In this document: positions 28,662-37,816 of the stretch, in pieces
Position numbering within the stretch: position 1 is the first letter of the stretch
Layout of the letters: each line of letters opens with the position of its first letter
Assembly: GCA_913061475.1 (NCBI GenBank)
Contig: CAJXUN010000003.1
Location: forward strand, 1 to 64,000
Length of the DNA stretch: 64,000 bases
Direction: 5' to 3'
Source of the DNA: an uncultured Colwellia sp.
Lineage (GTDB): Bacteria; Pseudomonadota; Gammaproteobacteria; Enterobacterales; Alteromonadaceae
Notes under the pieces: generated by a model
The model's database searches: none
What the model saw: only the letters and a program-made list of their open reading frames with translations
What the model was told of the DNA's origin: nothing
Made by a program: the position numbers and the translations under genes

Positions 28662-31337
28662 TTAAGAATCATTCTCTATTATGCTAACTCTGGAGCTACG
28701 TTTACCATCAAAAGAACGGCTTCTTAGCTTAATATCGCCGCTAACGTTGACAGGATGTTGGTAAGTTTTCCATGCGCCATTCGCTACTTGATATTCAATA
28801 ACTAAACCAGGAAAGGCAACATTGGCTCTAAGCTCGCCATCAACTATTATCGCGCCAACATTCGGTAAGCGATAAAATACCTGATCAGCTTCTAACTTTG
28901 GTAACGCTTTCTGGCCAATAATATTGGCGAAAATACGCCACTGTTCATCGCGTAGTGCCGCACGTTTTTCATCAAATTGATTGCTATCTTGGCTATATTG
29001 AGCACCTTGATAATTATAAGGAACTGCCCAATCGGCTTTATGCCATGCCCTTTGTGCTAAGGCATATAAGCGTGGAAAAATTTTGTATTCTGCCATGCTA
29101 TCTGTGCGCGTATTCTCACTCCAAAGCTGACCTTGAATACCGTAGAAGGTTTTGCCTTTTGCTAACTTACTTTGACGGTCATCAGCACGGTATGGATTGT
29201 CTTCACGATCTAGCCAAATTTCGGCATGTGCGGGCAAGTTATCAGGCATAAACTGAAACACCTTTTCGGTATTGGTATGCCTTGAAGCCCAGTAATAACC
29301 ATGCTCTTTTGGATCCGCCTCATATGGGAAATCGAAATATAAAACATCGGGGCTAGAAATAACTATCTGCCAATCTCTATTCGCTAATTCATGCACTTTT
29401 TCATGACCGCCCCAAAACAATACGTCCCAAGCATTTGATTGCACAATAGCTGGCATACGCTCTTTTCGGGTATGCGACAAGCCATCGCTCCATCCTGCAG
29501 TTTCAATATCTAGATCTGACAAAATACCCGCAACGCGTTCAATAAAGTAAGCGCCTAGCTCGCTCATGTTTTTAACGCCATGGGTATTATTCGCCACAAA
29601 GGCCTTGCAGGCTGGAGAGTCGACCCAAGCTCCGGCAGTTTCATCAGCGCCAATATGATAGCGGGTTAATGGTTGACCGGCATCCGCATGTATTTGCTTT
29701 ACTTGCGTCATCACTTCGTGCACAAAGGCGTATGACGATTCGAGGCATACATTAATGGTGTTGTCATTATAAAACTGTACTGAAGAATATTCGGTTGTAT
29801 CTAATGGATCATACAAATTAAATTGTTGTGCTTTTGCTTCGTTCTCATCAATGGCATATTTATTCGTTCTTACGGCCATAGCTTTAATAGCGGCACGAGA
29901 GTGACCTGGCATATCTAGTGATGGGATCACCTGTATATGTCTAGCACTCGCCGCTTGTAATATTTCTTGATAATCAGCAACACTGTAATAACCATTAACA
30001 CTGGCGTTAGCATCAACTCCTGCGCCTAATTGTGGCTGTAAACACGCTTGGTCTGTTAAATCAAAGCAGCGGTTTGCACTGACTTGCGTTAGCTCCGGGA
30101 GTGATGGAATTTCAAGTCGCCAGCCCTCATCGTCTCCTAGATGTAAATGTAATTTATTCAGCTTATAAGCCGCCATTTGATCAAGCAAACGTAAGATAAA
30201 TGCTTTTGAGTGAAAATTTCGCGCGACATCCACCAGCAAACCGCGAAATTGGTAATGTGGCTCGTCATCAACGCTTAACTGTGCCACCTTAAGGTTATTT
30301 GGCATCACTAAGCTAGCAAGAGATTGCAAACCATTGAATACACCTGCACTGTCAACACCAATAATTTCTATCGCTTGTTTAGTGATATTTAATTGATAGC
30401 TGCCCAACATCTTGCTCGCATCAGGTACAACAGATAATTGAGTGGCAATACCAGTGACTGCTTGTTTAACGCCTAAACGCTGCAAACGAGCCAATGCAGC
30501 TTCAACTTCAACTAACTCAACATTTTTATAGCTAACATTAATACCTTGATCAAGATTTACGCGTTCTGAACCGCGGTTAACCTTGATGTATTTAGGCGTT
30601 GGAATAACAGTATCGCTAACGTCAATTAACTCGCTGCCTAGTTTAAGGTTTCTTTGATACAAGGCTGCGCTATTTAGCCATTGTGTTTTATCATTGGCAC
30701 TGCGTTTAAATTGTTTATTCGCATCTGTAAAAGGCACAACAAATGGCAAGGTTTCTAAGCCAGTTTCCGCGTCAATGCCTGCCATGGTACTTTTAATGAC
30801 TTGTGGCTTAGCACTTTGCCGACCACCTGTATTGGTGACACTGACAATGTAATTGGGAATCGCATCGGTTTCTGATAACGACCAAAACATCGCACGATAA
30901 ACAATGCGTTTGCTTTCATTTTCAGCAAAGCCTTTAAAGTTATCAGTTAGTGAGAGCTGATGTAAATCGCCATTAATGTGCTTAACACTAAACTCTGTAC
31001 TTTCAAAAGATTGAATAGGCGCAATTTGGCTAAAATGAATTTGCCAATCATTAGCTGCAATGGCTTGTTTCGCAGTTAGCGTCAACTCCACTTCAAAACA
31101 TTTACCATCGGCAACATCTCGCTGGCATTTATCGCTGGGGATATTCGTGACAACTCGGTGTTTAACCTCTAGATTGTTGGCAATATTGCTTATATCATTA
31201 GCATTCGCCGATTGTAGCAGCATGCTTTTATTGACTTGCTCTGTCGCACCTTCGGGCGTATTAGCTGGCATCTGCTGTTCACAGCCAGTTGCGACTAGTG
31301 CACTAGCCAGCATTAATACCATTGTTTTTCTCATCAT
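28662..31337 (-). CDS. hex: Surface/periplasmic beta-N-acetylhexosaminidase, GH20 lipoprotein
   Basis: About 891 residues from ATG 31337, which has GGAAGG six bases ahead; the frame is open nine codons further. Signal with lipobox LVATGC. Order: N-terminal carbohydrate-binding domain (CHB_HEX, about 50-200), GH20b domain (about 255-370), GH20 barrel (about 375-780) with the catalytic D-E pair in YHIGADETAG, then a C-terminal beta domain. It releases GlcNAc from chitooligosaccharides. Two NagR-type palindromes lie in the divergent promoter region shared with the sulfotransferase gene. Confidence 0.95.
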   Translation of the reverse strand: MMRKTMVLMLASALVATGCEQQMPANTPEGATEQVNKSMLLQSANANDISNIANNLEVKHRVVTNIPSDKCQRDVADGKCFEVELTLTAKQAIAANDWQIHFSQIAPIQSFESTEFSVKHINGDLHQLSLTDNFKGFAENESKRIVYRAMFWSLSETDAIPNYIVSVTNTGGRQSAKPQVIKSTMAGIDAETGLETLPFVVPFTDANKQFKRSANDKTQWLNSAALYQRNLKLGSELIDVSDTVIPTPKYIKVNRGSERVNLDQGINVSYKNVELVEVEAALARLQRLGVKQAVTGIATQLSVVPDASKMLGSYQLNITKQAIEIIGVDSAGVFNGLQSLASLVMPNNLKVAQLSVDDEPHYQFRGLLVDVARNFHSKAFILRLLDQMAAYKLNKLHLHLGDDEGWRLEIPSLPELTQVSANRCFDLTDQACLQPQLGAGVDANASVNGYYSVADYQEILQAASARHIQVIPSLDMPGHSRAAIKAMAVRTNKYAIDENEAKAQQFNLYDPLDTTEYSSVQFYNDNTINVCLESSYAFVHEVMTQVKQIHADAGQPLTRYHIGADETAGAWVDSPACKAFVANNTHGVKNMSELGAYFIERVAGILSDLDIETAGWSDGLSHTRKERMPAIVQSNAWDVLFWGGHEKVHELANRDWQIVISSPDVLYFDFPYEADPKEHGYYWASRHTNTEKVFQFMPDNLPAHAEIWLDREDNPYRADDRQSKLAKGKTFYGIQGQLWSENTRTDSMAEYKIFPRLYALAQRAWHKADWAVPYNYQGAQYSQDSNQFDEKRAALRDEQWRIFANIIGQKALPKLEADQVFYRLPNVGAIIVDGELRANVAFPGLVIEYQVANGAWKTYQHPVNVSGDIKLRSRSFDGKRSSRVSIIENDS

Positions 31338-31400
31338 ATGAAGCCTTCCCAGTGTAACGTTCATGTCAATTATATTTACTTATAGTGTTAACATCGCTCA

Positions 31401-31420
31401 TTTTGACAGCGCTGTCAAAA
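31401..31420. promoter_or_regulatory. NagR-type operator, hex-proximal
   Basis: TTTTGACAGCGCTGTCAAAA, a perfect 20-base palindrome, 64 bases ahead of the hex start. Confidence 0.82.
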
Positions 31421-31490
31421 TAATTTTATACTTTTAAAGCTAATAAAATTCTTCATTCATAACTTATCTACCAGCACAAACTTGATTGTT

Positions 31491-31504
31491 TGACAGCGTT
31501 GTCA
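31491..31504. promoter_or_regulatory. NagR-type operator, sulfotransferase-proximal
   Basis: TGACAGCGTTGTCA, second palindrome of the hex/sulfotransferase interval, centred 91 bases from the first one and about 105 bases before the sulfotransferase start. Two sites could allow looping. Confidence 0.72.
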
Positions 31505-31610
31505 CTAACACTTATCCTAAAATCTGTTTTTGCAGATATTCACCACTTGCTCTGCAGGCATAGAATGCCCTAGATATTAACGACACCGACAAAGCTTAAT
31601 GGAGCTATTA

Positions 31611-32714
31611 ATGAGTTGTTCACAAAAACCAATATTTATTCACATTCCAAAAACCGGTGGAACAAGCATTAATTGCGTTATGAAAAATACACCATGGCAA
31701 ACAACATTAGATTTTCACTATCGGCACTTAGACTTTGACACTAAAACCTCGACCTGTGGCGACATTTTTGAATTAAAAAATAAAAATACTTTTGTCAAAG
31801 AGTTCATATTTATGATGCTGCGACATCCTATCGACAGGCTAATTTCTGAATACTATTACATTCGAAAAAATCACGAGTTCATGGGATTATTATCAACAGC
31901 GCCAAGCTGTTTTGAGGAGTACATCGATAATCCTCAAACAGCAAATTACATGTTAAAATTTCTTGATGGCCAGCAAATATATAATAACAATGAAATCACA
32001 CTACTTCGTGCGAAAGAAATTATAAACCTGATAGATGAACTTGATATTCATGTTGGTATTTTTGAAGAATACAACCGCTCATTGGCTTATTTTAGCGACG
32101 TTGGTGACTTTCAATGGCCCGAAAAATTAGCAATAAAACGGGCCACGCTTAATCGACCGACGATACAACAGGTTTCTCCAGCAATACAAGCTAAAATCAT
32201 TGCCAAAAACCAACTGGATATCATGCTGTATGAGCACTGTAGAGAGCGATTACTAGCACGAACACAGCAACTTGAAATTACAAAAATAAAACACACAGGT
32301 GGTAAATTAGATTTTGTTATCCCTTACACTTTATGGAATTGCATTCTCGATATAGAGTTGCAAAATCGAAGCTTCATTGAGGAAAACAAAACATTTTTTG
32401 TCACCTTAAATACTTATCTTCATAAAACTACAGACAATGGGAAGGACTACGCCAAAAACTGGTTAAAGCTCTTTAAAAAGTCTGTTGCTCTATATTTTAA
32501 AGGTAGTAAATTTGCCAAGCAAATTAAACAAATATCAAGGCGTTGCCCTATCGATGAGATTATCGAAATTGCAAAAATAATTGATTATGCATCTTCTAGC
32601 CCCTCATTAGGTTTAGATCTTGGTCAAGCAAAAATAAAGCTGCCATTAACATCGGTAATGGCAGACGCTATGACTGGCGCTGATCGAATAGAAAAAGGTA
32701 GGATACAATGGTAA
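31611..32714 (+). CDS. Sulfotransferase-family protein (Sulfotransfer_2-like)
   Basis: 367 residues from ATG 31611, which has GGAG six bases ahead; an in-frame ATG at 31599 lacks a ribosome site. PIFIHIPKTGGTSI (about 6-19) is the 5'-phosphosulfate loop of PAPS-dependent sulfotransferases, and FMMLRHPIDRLISEYYY (about 80-96) is the 3'-phosphate-binding Arg/Ser motif. The C-terminal 170 residues match no family I recognise. There is no signal peptide, so it should act in the cytosol, on an unknown acceptor. It is the only plus-strand gene between hex and the halogenase genes and shares the operator region with hex, so it may belong to the GlcNAc regulon. Confidence 0.8.
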   Translation: MSCSQKPIFIHIPKTGGTSINCVMKNTPWQTTLDFHYRHLDFDTKTSTCGDIFELKNKNTFVKEFIFMMLRHPIDRLISEYYYIRKNHEFMGLLSTAPSCFEEYIDNPQTANYMLKFLDGQQIYNNNEITLLRAKEIINLIDELDIHVGIFEEYNRSLAYFSDVGDFQWPEKLAIKRATLNRPTIQQVSPAIQAKIIAKNQLDIMLYEHCRERLLARTQQLEITKIKHTGGKLDFVIPYTLWNCILDIELQNRSFIEENKTFFVTLNTYLHKTTDNGKDYAKNWLKLFKKSVALYFKGSKFAKQIKQISRRCPIDEIIEIAKIIDYASSSPSLGLDLGQAKIKLPLTSVMADAMTGADRIEKGRIQW

Positions 32715-32720
32715 TAAGTA

Positions 32721-34268
32721 CTAAATTTTTTGTAGCCCATGTTCTTTAATCATATTAATTAAAGCGCGATGGTTTGGTAAGCTCGCTTGAATTTTTGCCT
32801 GCATCTTAAGGTTGTGTTGAAAGTGTTGTTGCGCAAGCTTGTCGTCATTGTATAAATAATGCTGTGCACTAACGTCGGTTTTAAAATTTAAGCCATATAA
32901 AACATACTGAATACTCGCGATTGGAAAAACGTCATATTGCGCATCAGTATCATTCAAGTGTGGGGGATGATGCTTCCACAACGCTAAACTTTCAATTAAT
33001 CGCTCAGACATAGACTCTGGCTGCATATTATCACGCCAATATACTTCATCAGTTCGCTCCGTTAATACATAATGCAATTTAAGAAAATCGACTATGGCTT
33101 GCCACTTTTTTGTGAAACCATGATTAAACTGCTTAGCGATAATTTCCATACTGTTAAAATCTGTCGGCAAACGCTCACTTATCCACTCAACAGAATTATC
33201 GACTAAGATCAATGCTGAGGCCTCAAGTGGCTCTAAAAAGCCAGCAGACAAACCAATGGCAACACAGTTTTTATGCCAAAATTTCTCTCGGTAACCTGAA
33301 TTAAAAGGTATTTTTCTAAAACTTAGGTTTTTAGCTTTTGGACCAATGTGTTGCTCTAATGTTCGCATCGCATTTTCATCACTGGTGTGATTACTCGAAT
33401 AAACATATCCCATACCTTTGCGACTGCTCAGGCCTATATCCCAAATCCAACCCGCTTCTTTACCTGTGGCAATAGTATGACAAGCAATATCTTCTTCGTC
33501 ATCATATGGAACTTGTGTGGCAATGGCAGTATCATTAAAGAGGATTTTGTTGGTGGGTAAAAATGGCACTTTCATGGTTTTGCCGATTAATAGTGCAGCA
33601 AAGCCCGAACAATCGACGAAGAAGTCTCCGGAAATTTTACCGCTTTTTTCACACACTACAAATTCAATATACTCATTGGCGTTTTGACCAACATCAATCA
33701 CTTTATCCACAACATGCTGCACGCCAAGTTCGACGGCTTTTTCTTGAATGAGCTTTGCCACTTTTACCGCATCAAAATGATAAGCATAATTGAGAATCGA
33801 TTGATATTCTGGTGTGACAATTTTTTTTGGCGCTAAACCAGCTTCACAAATTTGGTCTTGAAAATCAACAGCCTCAGCAAATCTGCCATATTGATGGCGA
33901 TTTTCATCTTTTTGCCAATAAGCCGTTAAATCAAATTTTCCATAACCACTAGGTACATTAAACGGGTGATAATAGAACTCTTTATCTGAATTCAATCGCC
34001 AACTAACAAATTTTGCCCCTTGTTTAAAAGTAGCATCACAACGCCTGATTAAATCGGTCTCAGAAATACCTATTGTACTCAGTGTTTTTCTCATGGTTGG
34101 AAATGTGCCTTCACCAACTCCTACCGTAGGAATATCGTCAGATTCAATCAAGGTAATAGACACGTCAGAGTTTCCACCACGACAATGCTGCTTTGCTAAC
34201 ATTGCTGCCGTGATCCAGCCTGCAGTGCCACCGCCAACAATAACGATTTTTTTAATTAATTTGCTCAT
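32721..34268 (-). CDS. Flavin-dependent tryptophan-halogenase-family protein (distal copy)
   Basis: 515 residues. FAD-binding IVGGGTAGW at 10-18; Lys82 in ATFKQGAKF is at the place of the catalytic Lys of PrnA; Glu349 in FLEPLEASAL corresponds to the PrnA active-site Glu, with Ala after it instead of Ser. The halogenase motif W-x-W-x-I-P reads W274-I-W-D-I-G here, so Pro is replaced by Gly. It is the last gene after TonB receptor, halogenase paralogue, SapC and cupin genes. The substrate is unknown; free Trp is only one option. Confidence 0.88.
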   Translation of the reverse strand: MSKLIKKIVIVGGGTAGWITAAMLAKQHCRGGNSDVSITLIESDDIPTVGVGEGTFPTMRKTLSTIGISETDLIRRCDATFKQGAKFVSWRLNSDKEFYYHPFNVPSGYGKFDLTAYWQKDENRHQYGRFAEAVDFQDQICEAGLAPKKIVTPEYQSILNYAYHFDAVKVAKLIQEKAVELGVQHVVDKVIDVGQNANEYIEFVVCEKSGKISGDFFVDCSGFAALLIGKTMKVPFLPTNKILFNDTAIATQVPYDDEEDIACHTIATGKEAGWIWDIGLSSRKGMGYVYSSNHTSDENAMRTLEQHIGPKAKNLSFRKIPFNSGYREKFWHKNCVAIGLSAGFLEPLEASALILVDNSVEWISERLPTDFNSMEIIAKQFNHGFTKKWQAIVDFLKLHYVLTERTDEVYWRDNMQPESMSERLIESLALWKHHPPHLNDTDAQYDVFPIASIQYVLYGLNFKTDVSAQHYLYNDDKLAQQHFQHNLKMQAKIQASLPNHRALINMIKEHGLQKI

Positions 34269-34325
34269 TTTACTTCCTCAAAAACAACTTTATTTTTTGC
34301 GATTAAACTGCAATGTGGGCAGATA

Positions 34326-35345
34326 CTATTTAAGTTGGCGAATGAGCCACTTTTTTAACGCTTTTTTGGTTTGATCATCCCAAGGAGCTAACATGCCAAG
34401 CGCAGCTTTGGGAATATGTTGATGCTTATCATTTTGATCTGAAAATACGTAATAATTAAAAAAGGCCTGCCACGCATTTTTATCTTGCTGGGGTAAGTCC
34501 CTAAAAGTCATCATCGCCATCATTAGGTTGTCGGCGGGCACTGGCTTTTGCTCACCAACAATTGAGCCACCAGCCCAATAATTTATCAATAAATTGACAC
34601 CACCCGTCGCCTGAACGTGATGCCACCATAATGCAGGGATATAAATCGCATCACCCGGCGCTAAATCGGCAGTGAGTGCTGCATTTAAGGCGACTTTAAA
34701 CTTAGGGAATTTTTCAAAATCTGGCCGAGCAAAATCAACTAAACTCACTGGTGCACCAGCGGGTGTGAAGTCCATTGGTCCGACATATAAGTTTTCAATT
34801 TCTTCAGGTGGAAATAAGGTGAAAGTGCGATTTCCGGTGACCACACAGGCAATATTTTCTGCGTCATCATGATGAGCAGACACCACGGAATTGTTACCTA
34901 GCCATATTCTAGGTTTTGATAATGAGGAGAATAACTCAAAGGGATTCTCCTCAATAAATTTAGGAAAATACTCTTCGATTAACGCACTTTGTAGCGCTAA
35001 GCTATCAGCACTTTCATTACTGCTATTATGAAGAACCTCAGCCAAAAACCCATCAAGGGAGCCTACTTCACGTTTGAAATTTAACGCTGTTAAGGTTTTA
35101 TTGTAAAAAAAACGCCCACGTTCTTCTGCCGGTAAACGGGCAAACTGTACATCGCCACCAACATACATTGACCGCAAATAATCCCAAAGCTCTTCAATTC
35201 CCATGTTAGCTTTGTTTATGATTGGCCAATCATTAACAAAGCCTCTTAATACAGCAGGCTCATGCAGTGGCGCTATTTCATTTTCAAACATGGCTTTATC
35301 GACATTATGCCAACAAGCAATACCTTTCAGGGCTCTTTTTGTCAT
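34326..35345 (-). CDS. Cupin-8/JmjC-like Fe(II)/2-oxoglutarate oxygenase-type protein
   Basis: 339 residues. The metal site is visible as H158-x-D160 in SAHHDDAENIACVVTG, with the distal His in IPALWWHHV, and the substrate-side Asn164 is conserved. Cupin_8 proteins are related to FIH-type hydroxylases acting on protein or peptide side chains, and this subgroup recurs beside TonB receptors and 'tryptophan halogenases' in marine and caulobacterial genomes. The target here is unknown. It sits between the SapC and distal halogenase genes, all minus strand. Confidence 0.85.
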   Translation of the reverse strand: MTKRALKGIACWHNVDKAMFENEIAPLHEPAVLRGFVNDWPIINKANMGIEELWDYLRSMYVGGDVQFARLPAEERGRFFYNKTLTALNFKREVGSLDGFLAEVLHNSSNESADSLALQSALIEEYFPKFIEENPFELFSSLSKPRIWLGNNSVVSAHHDDAENIACVVTGNRTFTLFPPEEIENLYVGPMDFTPAGAPVSLVDFARPDFEKFPKFKVALNAALTADLAPGDAIYIPALWWHHVQATGGVNLLINYWAGGSIVGEQKPVPADNLMMAMMTFRDLPQQDKNAWQAFFNYYVFSDQNDKHQHIPKAALGMLAPWDDQTKKALKKWLIRQLK

Positions 35346-35360
35346 ACTTTTTTGCTCGGT

Positions 35361-36077
35361 TTAGCTTGGTGTAAAATTAGCTTTTAGTTGTAACAAACGA
35401 TTAAATTGCCCTAAAGACGCCAAGTGTGCGTAAATAGCAGGTAAATATTTATGATGATAGAGCTGTAGTACAACGTCATCATCTAGCTCATTAAGTGCTT
35501 CTTCACTTATTTTATAGATACCGTTTATTTTTCGCTTTCCCTCTTCACCTAAGCTAAGTGTCAGCTCTGCTGGCTCAATCAAATTATGCTCAACCAAAAA
35601 GTCGACAAATACATCACTTGCGACGTCACGGGCTAAAATATCAGTGAGTAACTGAGTCACTTCAGTTGTCTCTGCAGAGGGTTGTCCGCCTTCATCAAAA
35701 ATTGCGAAACCTTCGCTATTATTGAGCAACTGACTATTTTCATCAATGCACAACATCATACTTGCTTCATCGGCACTTGCTGCACCTGCGGAGAAAGGAT
35801 AACGCTTAATATTTACTGGGACATAATTTGTTTTTACTTTACCGTCGGAAAAAACTACGTTTTCACCATTTTCAAGGCCCATTAATGCGACACTTTTAAA
35901 CTTGCCGGTTTCAGATTGTTTGACGAAGACAATCGGAAAATTAGTCGAAGCTGGTAAGAATTCAAATGCCATTAACGGCACCATATTTTGCTGAGCAATA
36001 TGGCTATAGCTACGATCTACTTTAACGCGTAAATCGCAATGTTTTACTGAATCTAAAGGAACTACTTTACTTGTCAT
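35361..36077 (-). CDS. SapC-family protein
   Basis: 238 residues matching the SapC family (PF07277): HIAQQNMVPLMAFEFLPASTNFPIVFVK near the N-terminus, then VALMGLENGENVVF, YVPVNIKRYPFSA and CIDENSQLL. There is no signal peptide or membrane helix. The family is named after a Campylobacter S-layer-associated protein, but its biochemical role is unknown; in proteobacteria it is usually linked to TonB receptors and halogenase-like genes, as here. Confidence 0.9.
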   Translation of the reverse strand: MTSKVVPLDSVKHCDLRVKVDRSYSHIAQQNMVPLMAFEFLPASTNFPIVFVKQSETGKFKSVALMGLENGENVVFSDGKVKTNYVPVNIKRYPFSAGAASADEASMMLCIDENSQLLNNSEGFAIFDEGGQPSAETTEVTQLLTDILARDVASDVFVDFLVEHNLIEPAELTLSLGEEGKRKINGIYKISEEALNELDDDVVLQLYHHKYLPAIYAHLASLGQFNRLLQLKANFTPS

Positions 36078-36136
36078 GATTAATACCTCGTTGCTCGACC
36101 TACGCGCAATGAATATAGGTGAGTTCTTTATAATTG

Positions 36137-37687
36137 TTATATTTTGTTGATGCCATATTGCTTAATATTATTGATTAATTTTCGATGAGACTGCAGTTGC
36201 TTACTCATTTTTTTAGCGTGTTGACTTAATTGATTAGCAGCAATATCCGCTTGATTAGCATAAGGAAAACGGCTAGTTATATCATTAATTTGTGTTTTGA
36301 AGTCCATGCCATAAAGCACATATTGATAATTTTCAAGTTGGAAAACTTCATATTTACTGGCAAAATCAGATGCGCTAGGAAGGTTATATTGCCAATATGC
36401 CAATTTTTCTAATAGGCTATCAGGAGCGGTACTCGGATCCGTATTATCGAGCCAAAATTTATGGTCAGTACGCTTGCTTAGATAATAATGTAGCTTAATA
36501 AAATCTATTACGCGATCCCATGCATAACGGCTGATACTATTGAATGACTTTTCAGCATAAGCCATACCATCAAAGTTTGTCGGCAGCTTTTCTGCAAGTA
36601 ACTTAGCGGTCGCTTCTACGGTCAGTAATGCAGTCGCCTCGAGTGGTTCAACAAAACCTGCAGCAAGACCTATCGCGACACAGTTTTTATGCCAAAACTT
36701 TTCTCGATAACCTATCTTCATCTGAATTTTTCGTACCGATAAGCCAGCACATTCTTCACCAATATATTGCCTTAAGATCTGTTCTGCACGCTCGTCAGAA
36801 GTATGACTTGATGAGTAGACATAGCCAACACCACGACGCTGAGTTAAGCCGATATCCCATGTCCAGCCTGCTTCGTGCGCAGTAGAAATGGTAAAAGGCG
36901 GAATTTCTTTGTCGGAGTCGCTATAAGGTACTTGCAACGCTAAAGCTCGGTCAACTAACAGTTGATCGCCTTTGTCGACAAATTTAACTTTCAAGGTTTC
37001 ACTGATCAGTCGAGCAGAAAAACCAGAGCAATCAACATAAAAATCGGCAGAGAGTTGACGACCATCTTGGCAAAAAAGCGTATGAATACTGCCATCATCA
37101 GCAAGCGAAACATCAGCTATCGTGCCAAAAACATGTTTGATCCCTAATGACTTTTGGCCATGTTCTGCAAGGAAGCTAGCAAATTTACCAGCATCCAAAT
37201 GGTAAGCATAAGCCAACGAACTTTGATAAGGTCTATCCGTCATGCGTTTAGGCCCCAAATTTAATTCGCAAATTGCTGTTTGGAAGCTAACGTATTCACT
37301 ATAACTATGTTTTTTTTCAGCCATTAACCAGTAAGGTGTTAAATCAAATCCCGGAGTATGAGGATAGTTAAATAAGTGATGATAGGAGTGCCGCTGATTT
37401 GTAGTCGGTGCATGTAACCAGTCGTTAAATTGAATAGATTGTTTAAACGTTACATCACAAGACTTTATAAAATCAGCTTCATCTACACCGATCAATTGCA
37501 AAGTTTCGCGCATGGTTGGCACAGTACCTTCACCAACGCCTATAGGCGGAATATCGGCTGATTCGATTAACGTAATACTAACGTCAGGTGACGCTGAGCA
37601 ATTGAGCTGCTTCGCTAAAATACAGGCACTAAGCCAGCCAGCAGTGCCGCCACCAACAACTACGATATTTTTAATCGTTGTACTCAT
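36137..37687 (-). CDS. Flavin-dependent tryptophan-halogenase-family protein (receptor-proximal copy)
   Basis: 516 residues from ATG 37687 (GGA five bases ahead); the frame is open seven codons further. It has VVVGGGTAGW for FAD, a Lys in VTFKQSIQF at the catalytic-Lys position, and FVEPLEATAL for the active-site Glu. The W-x-W-x-I-P motif reads GWTWDIG, with Gly in place of Pro, the same change as in the paralogue at 32721-34268. The two proteins share the whole layout and are old duplicates. First gene after the receptor, from which a hairpin terminator separates it. Confidence 0.88.
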   Translation of the reverse strand: MSTTIKNIVVVGGGTAGWLSACILAKQLNCSASPDVSITLIESADIPPIGVGEGTVPTMRETLQLIGVDEADFIKSCDVTFKQSIQFNDWLHAPTTNQRHSYHHLFNYPHTPGFDLTPYWLMAEKKHSYSEYVSFQTAICELNLGPKRMTDRPYQSSLAYAYHLDAGKFASFLAEHGQKSLGIKHVFGTIADVSLADDGSIHTLFCQDGRQLSADFYVDCSGFSARLISETLKVKFVDKGDQLLVDRALALQVPYSDSDKEIPPFTISTAHEAGWTWDIGLTQRRGVGYVYSSSHTSDERAEQILRQYIGEECAGLSVRKIQMKIGYREKFWHKNCVAIGLAAGFVEPLEATALLTVEATAKLLAEKLPTNFDGMAYAEKSFNSISRYAWDRVIDFIKLHYYLSKRTDHKFWLDNTDPSTAPDSLLEKLAYWQYNLPSASDFASKYEVFQLENYQYVLYGMDFKTQINDITSRFPYANQADIAANQLSQHAKKMSKQLQSHRKLINNIKQYGINKI

Positions 37688-37767
37688 ATCAATCCAATGC
37701 ACGCTCATGCGCGGTAATAATTTTTATAGTTTATTAAGATGCGATATTTACAGGGGTGCTGTAAAGG

Positions 37768-37795
37768 TAAAAAGTCGAGCCTAAGCTCGACTTTT
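37768..37795 (-). terminator. Terminator or attenuator between the TonB receptor and halogenase genes
   Basis: In the minus sense AAAAAGTCGAGC, loop TTAG, GCTCGACTTTTT. It is 20 bases after the receptor stop. Partial read-through would make the receptor much more abundant than the halogenase/SapC/cupin proteins. Confidence 0.85.
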
Positions 37796-37816
37796 TCATT
37801 ACATTAACATTTTAAC

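Noticed and set aside
28652-28673. Inverted repeat AATGATT...AATCATT at the hex end as terminator
   Set aside because: It overlaps the hex stop codon and no T-run follows in the minus sense.
31060-31341. Plus-strand ORF antisense to hex signal region
   Set aside because: Lies wholly inside the well-supported hex gene in another frame.
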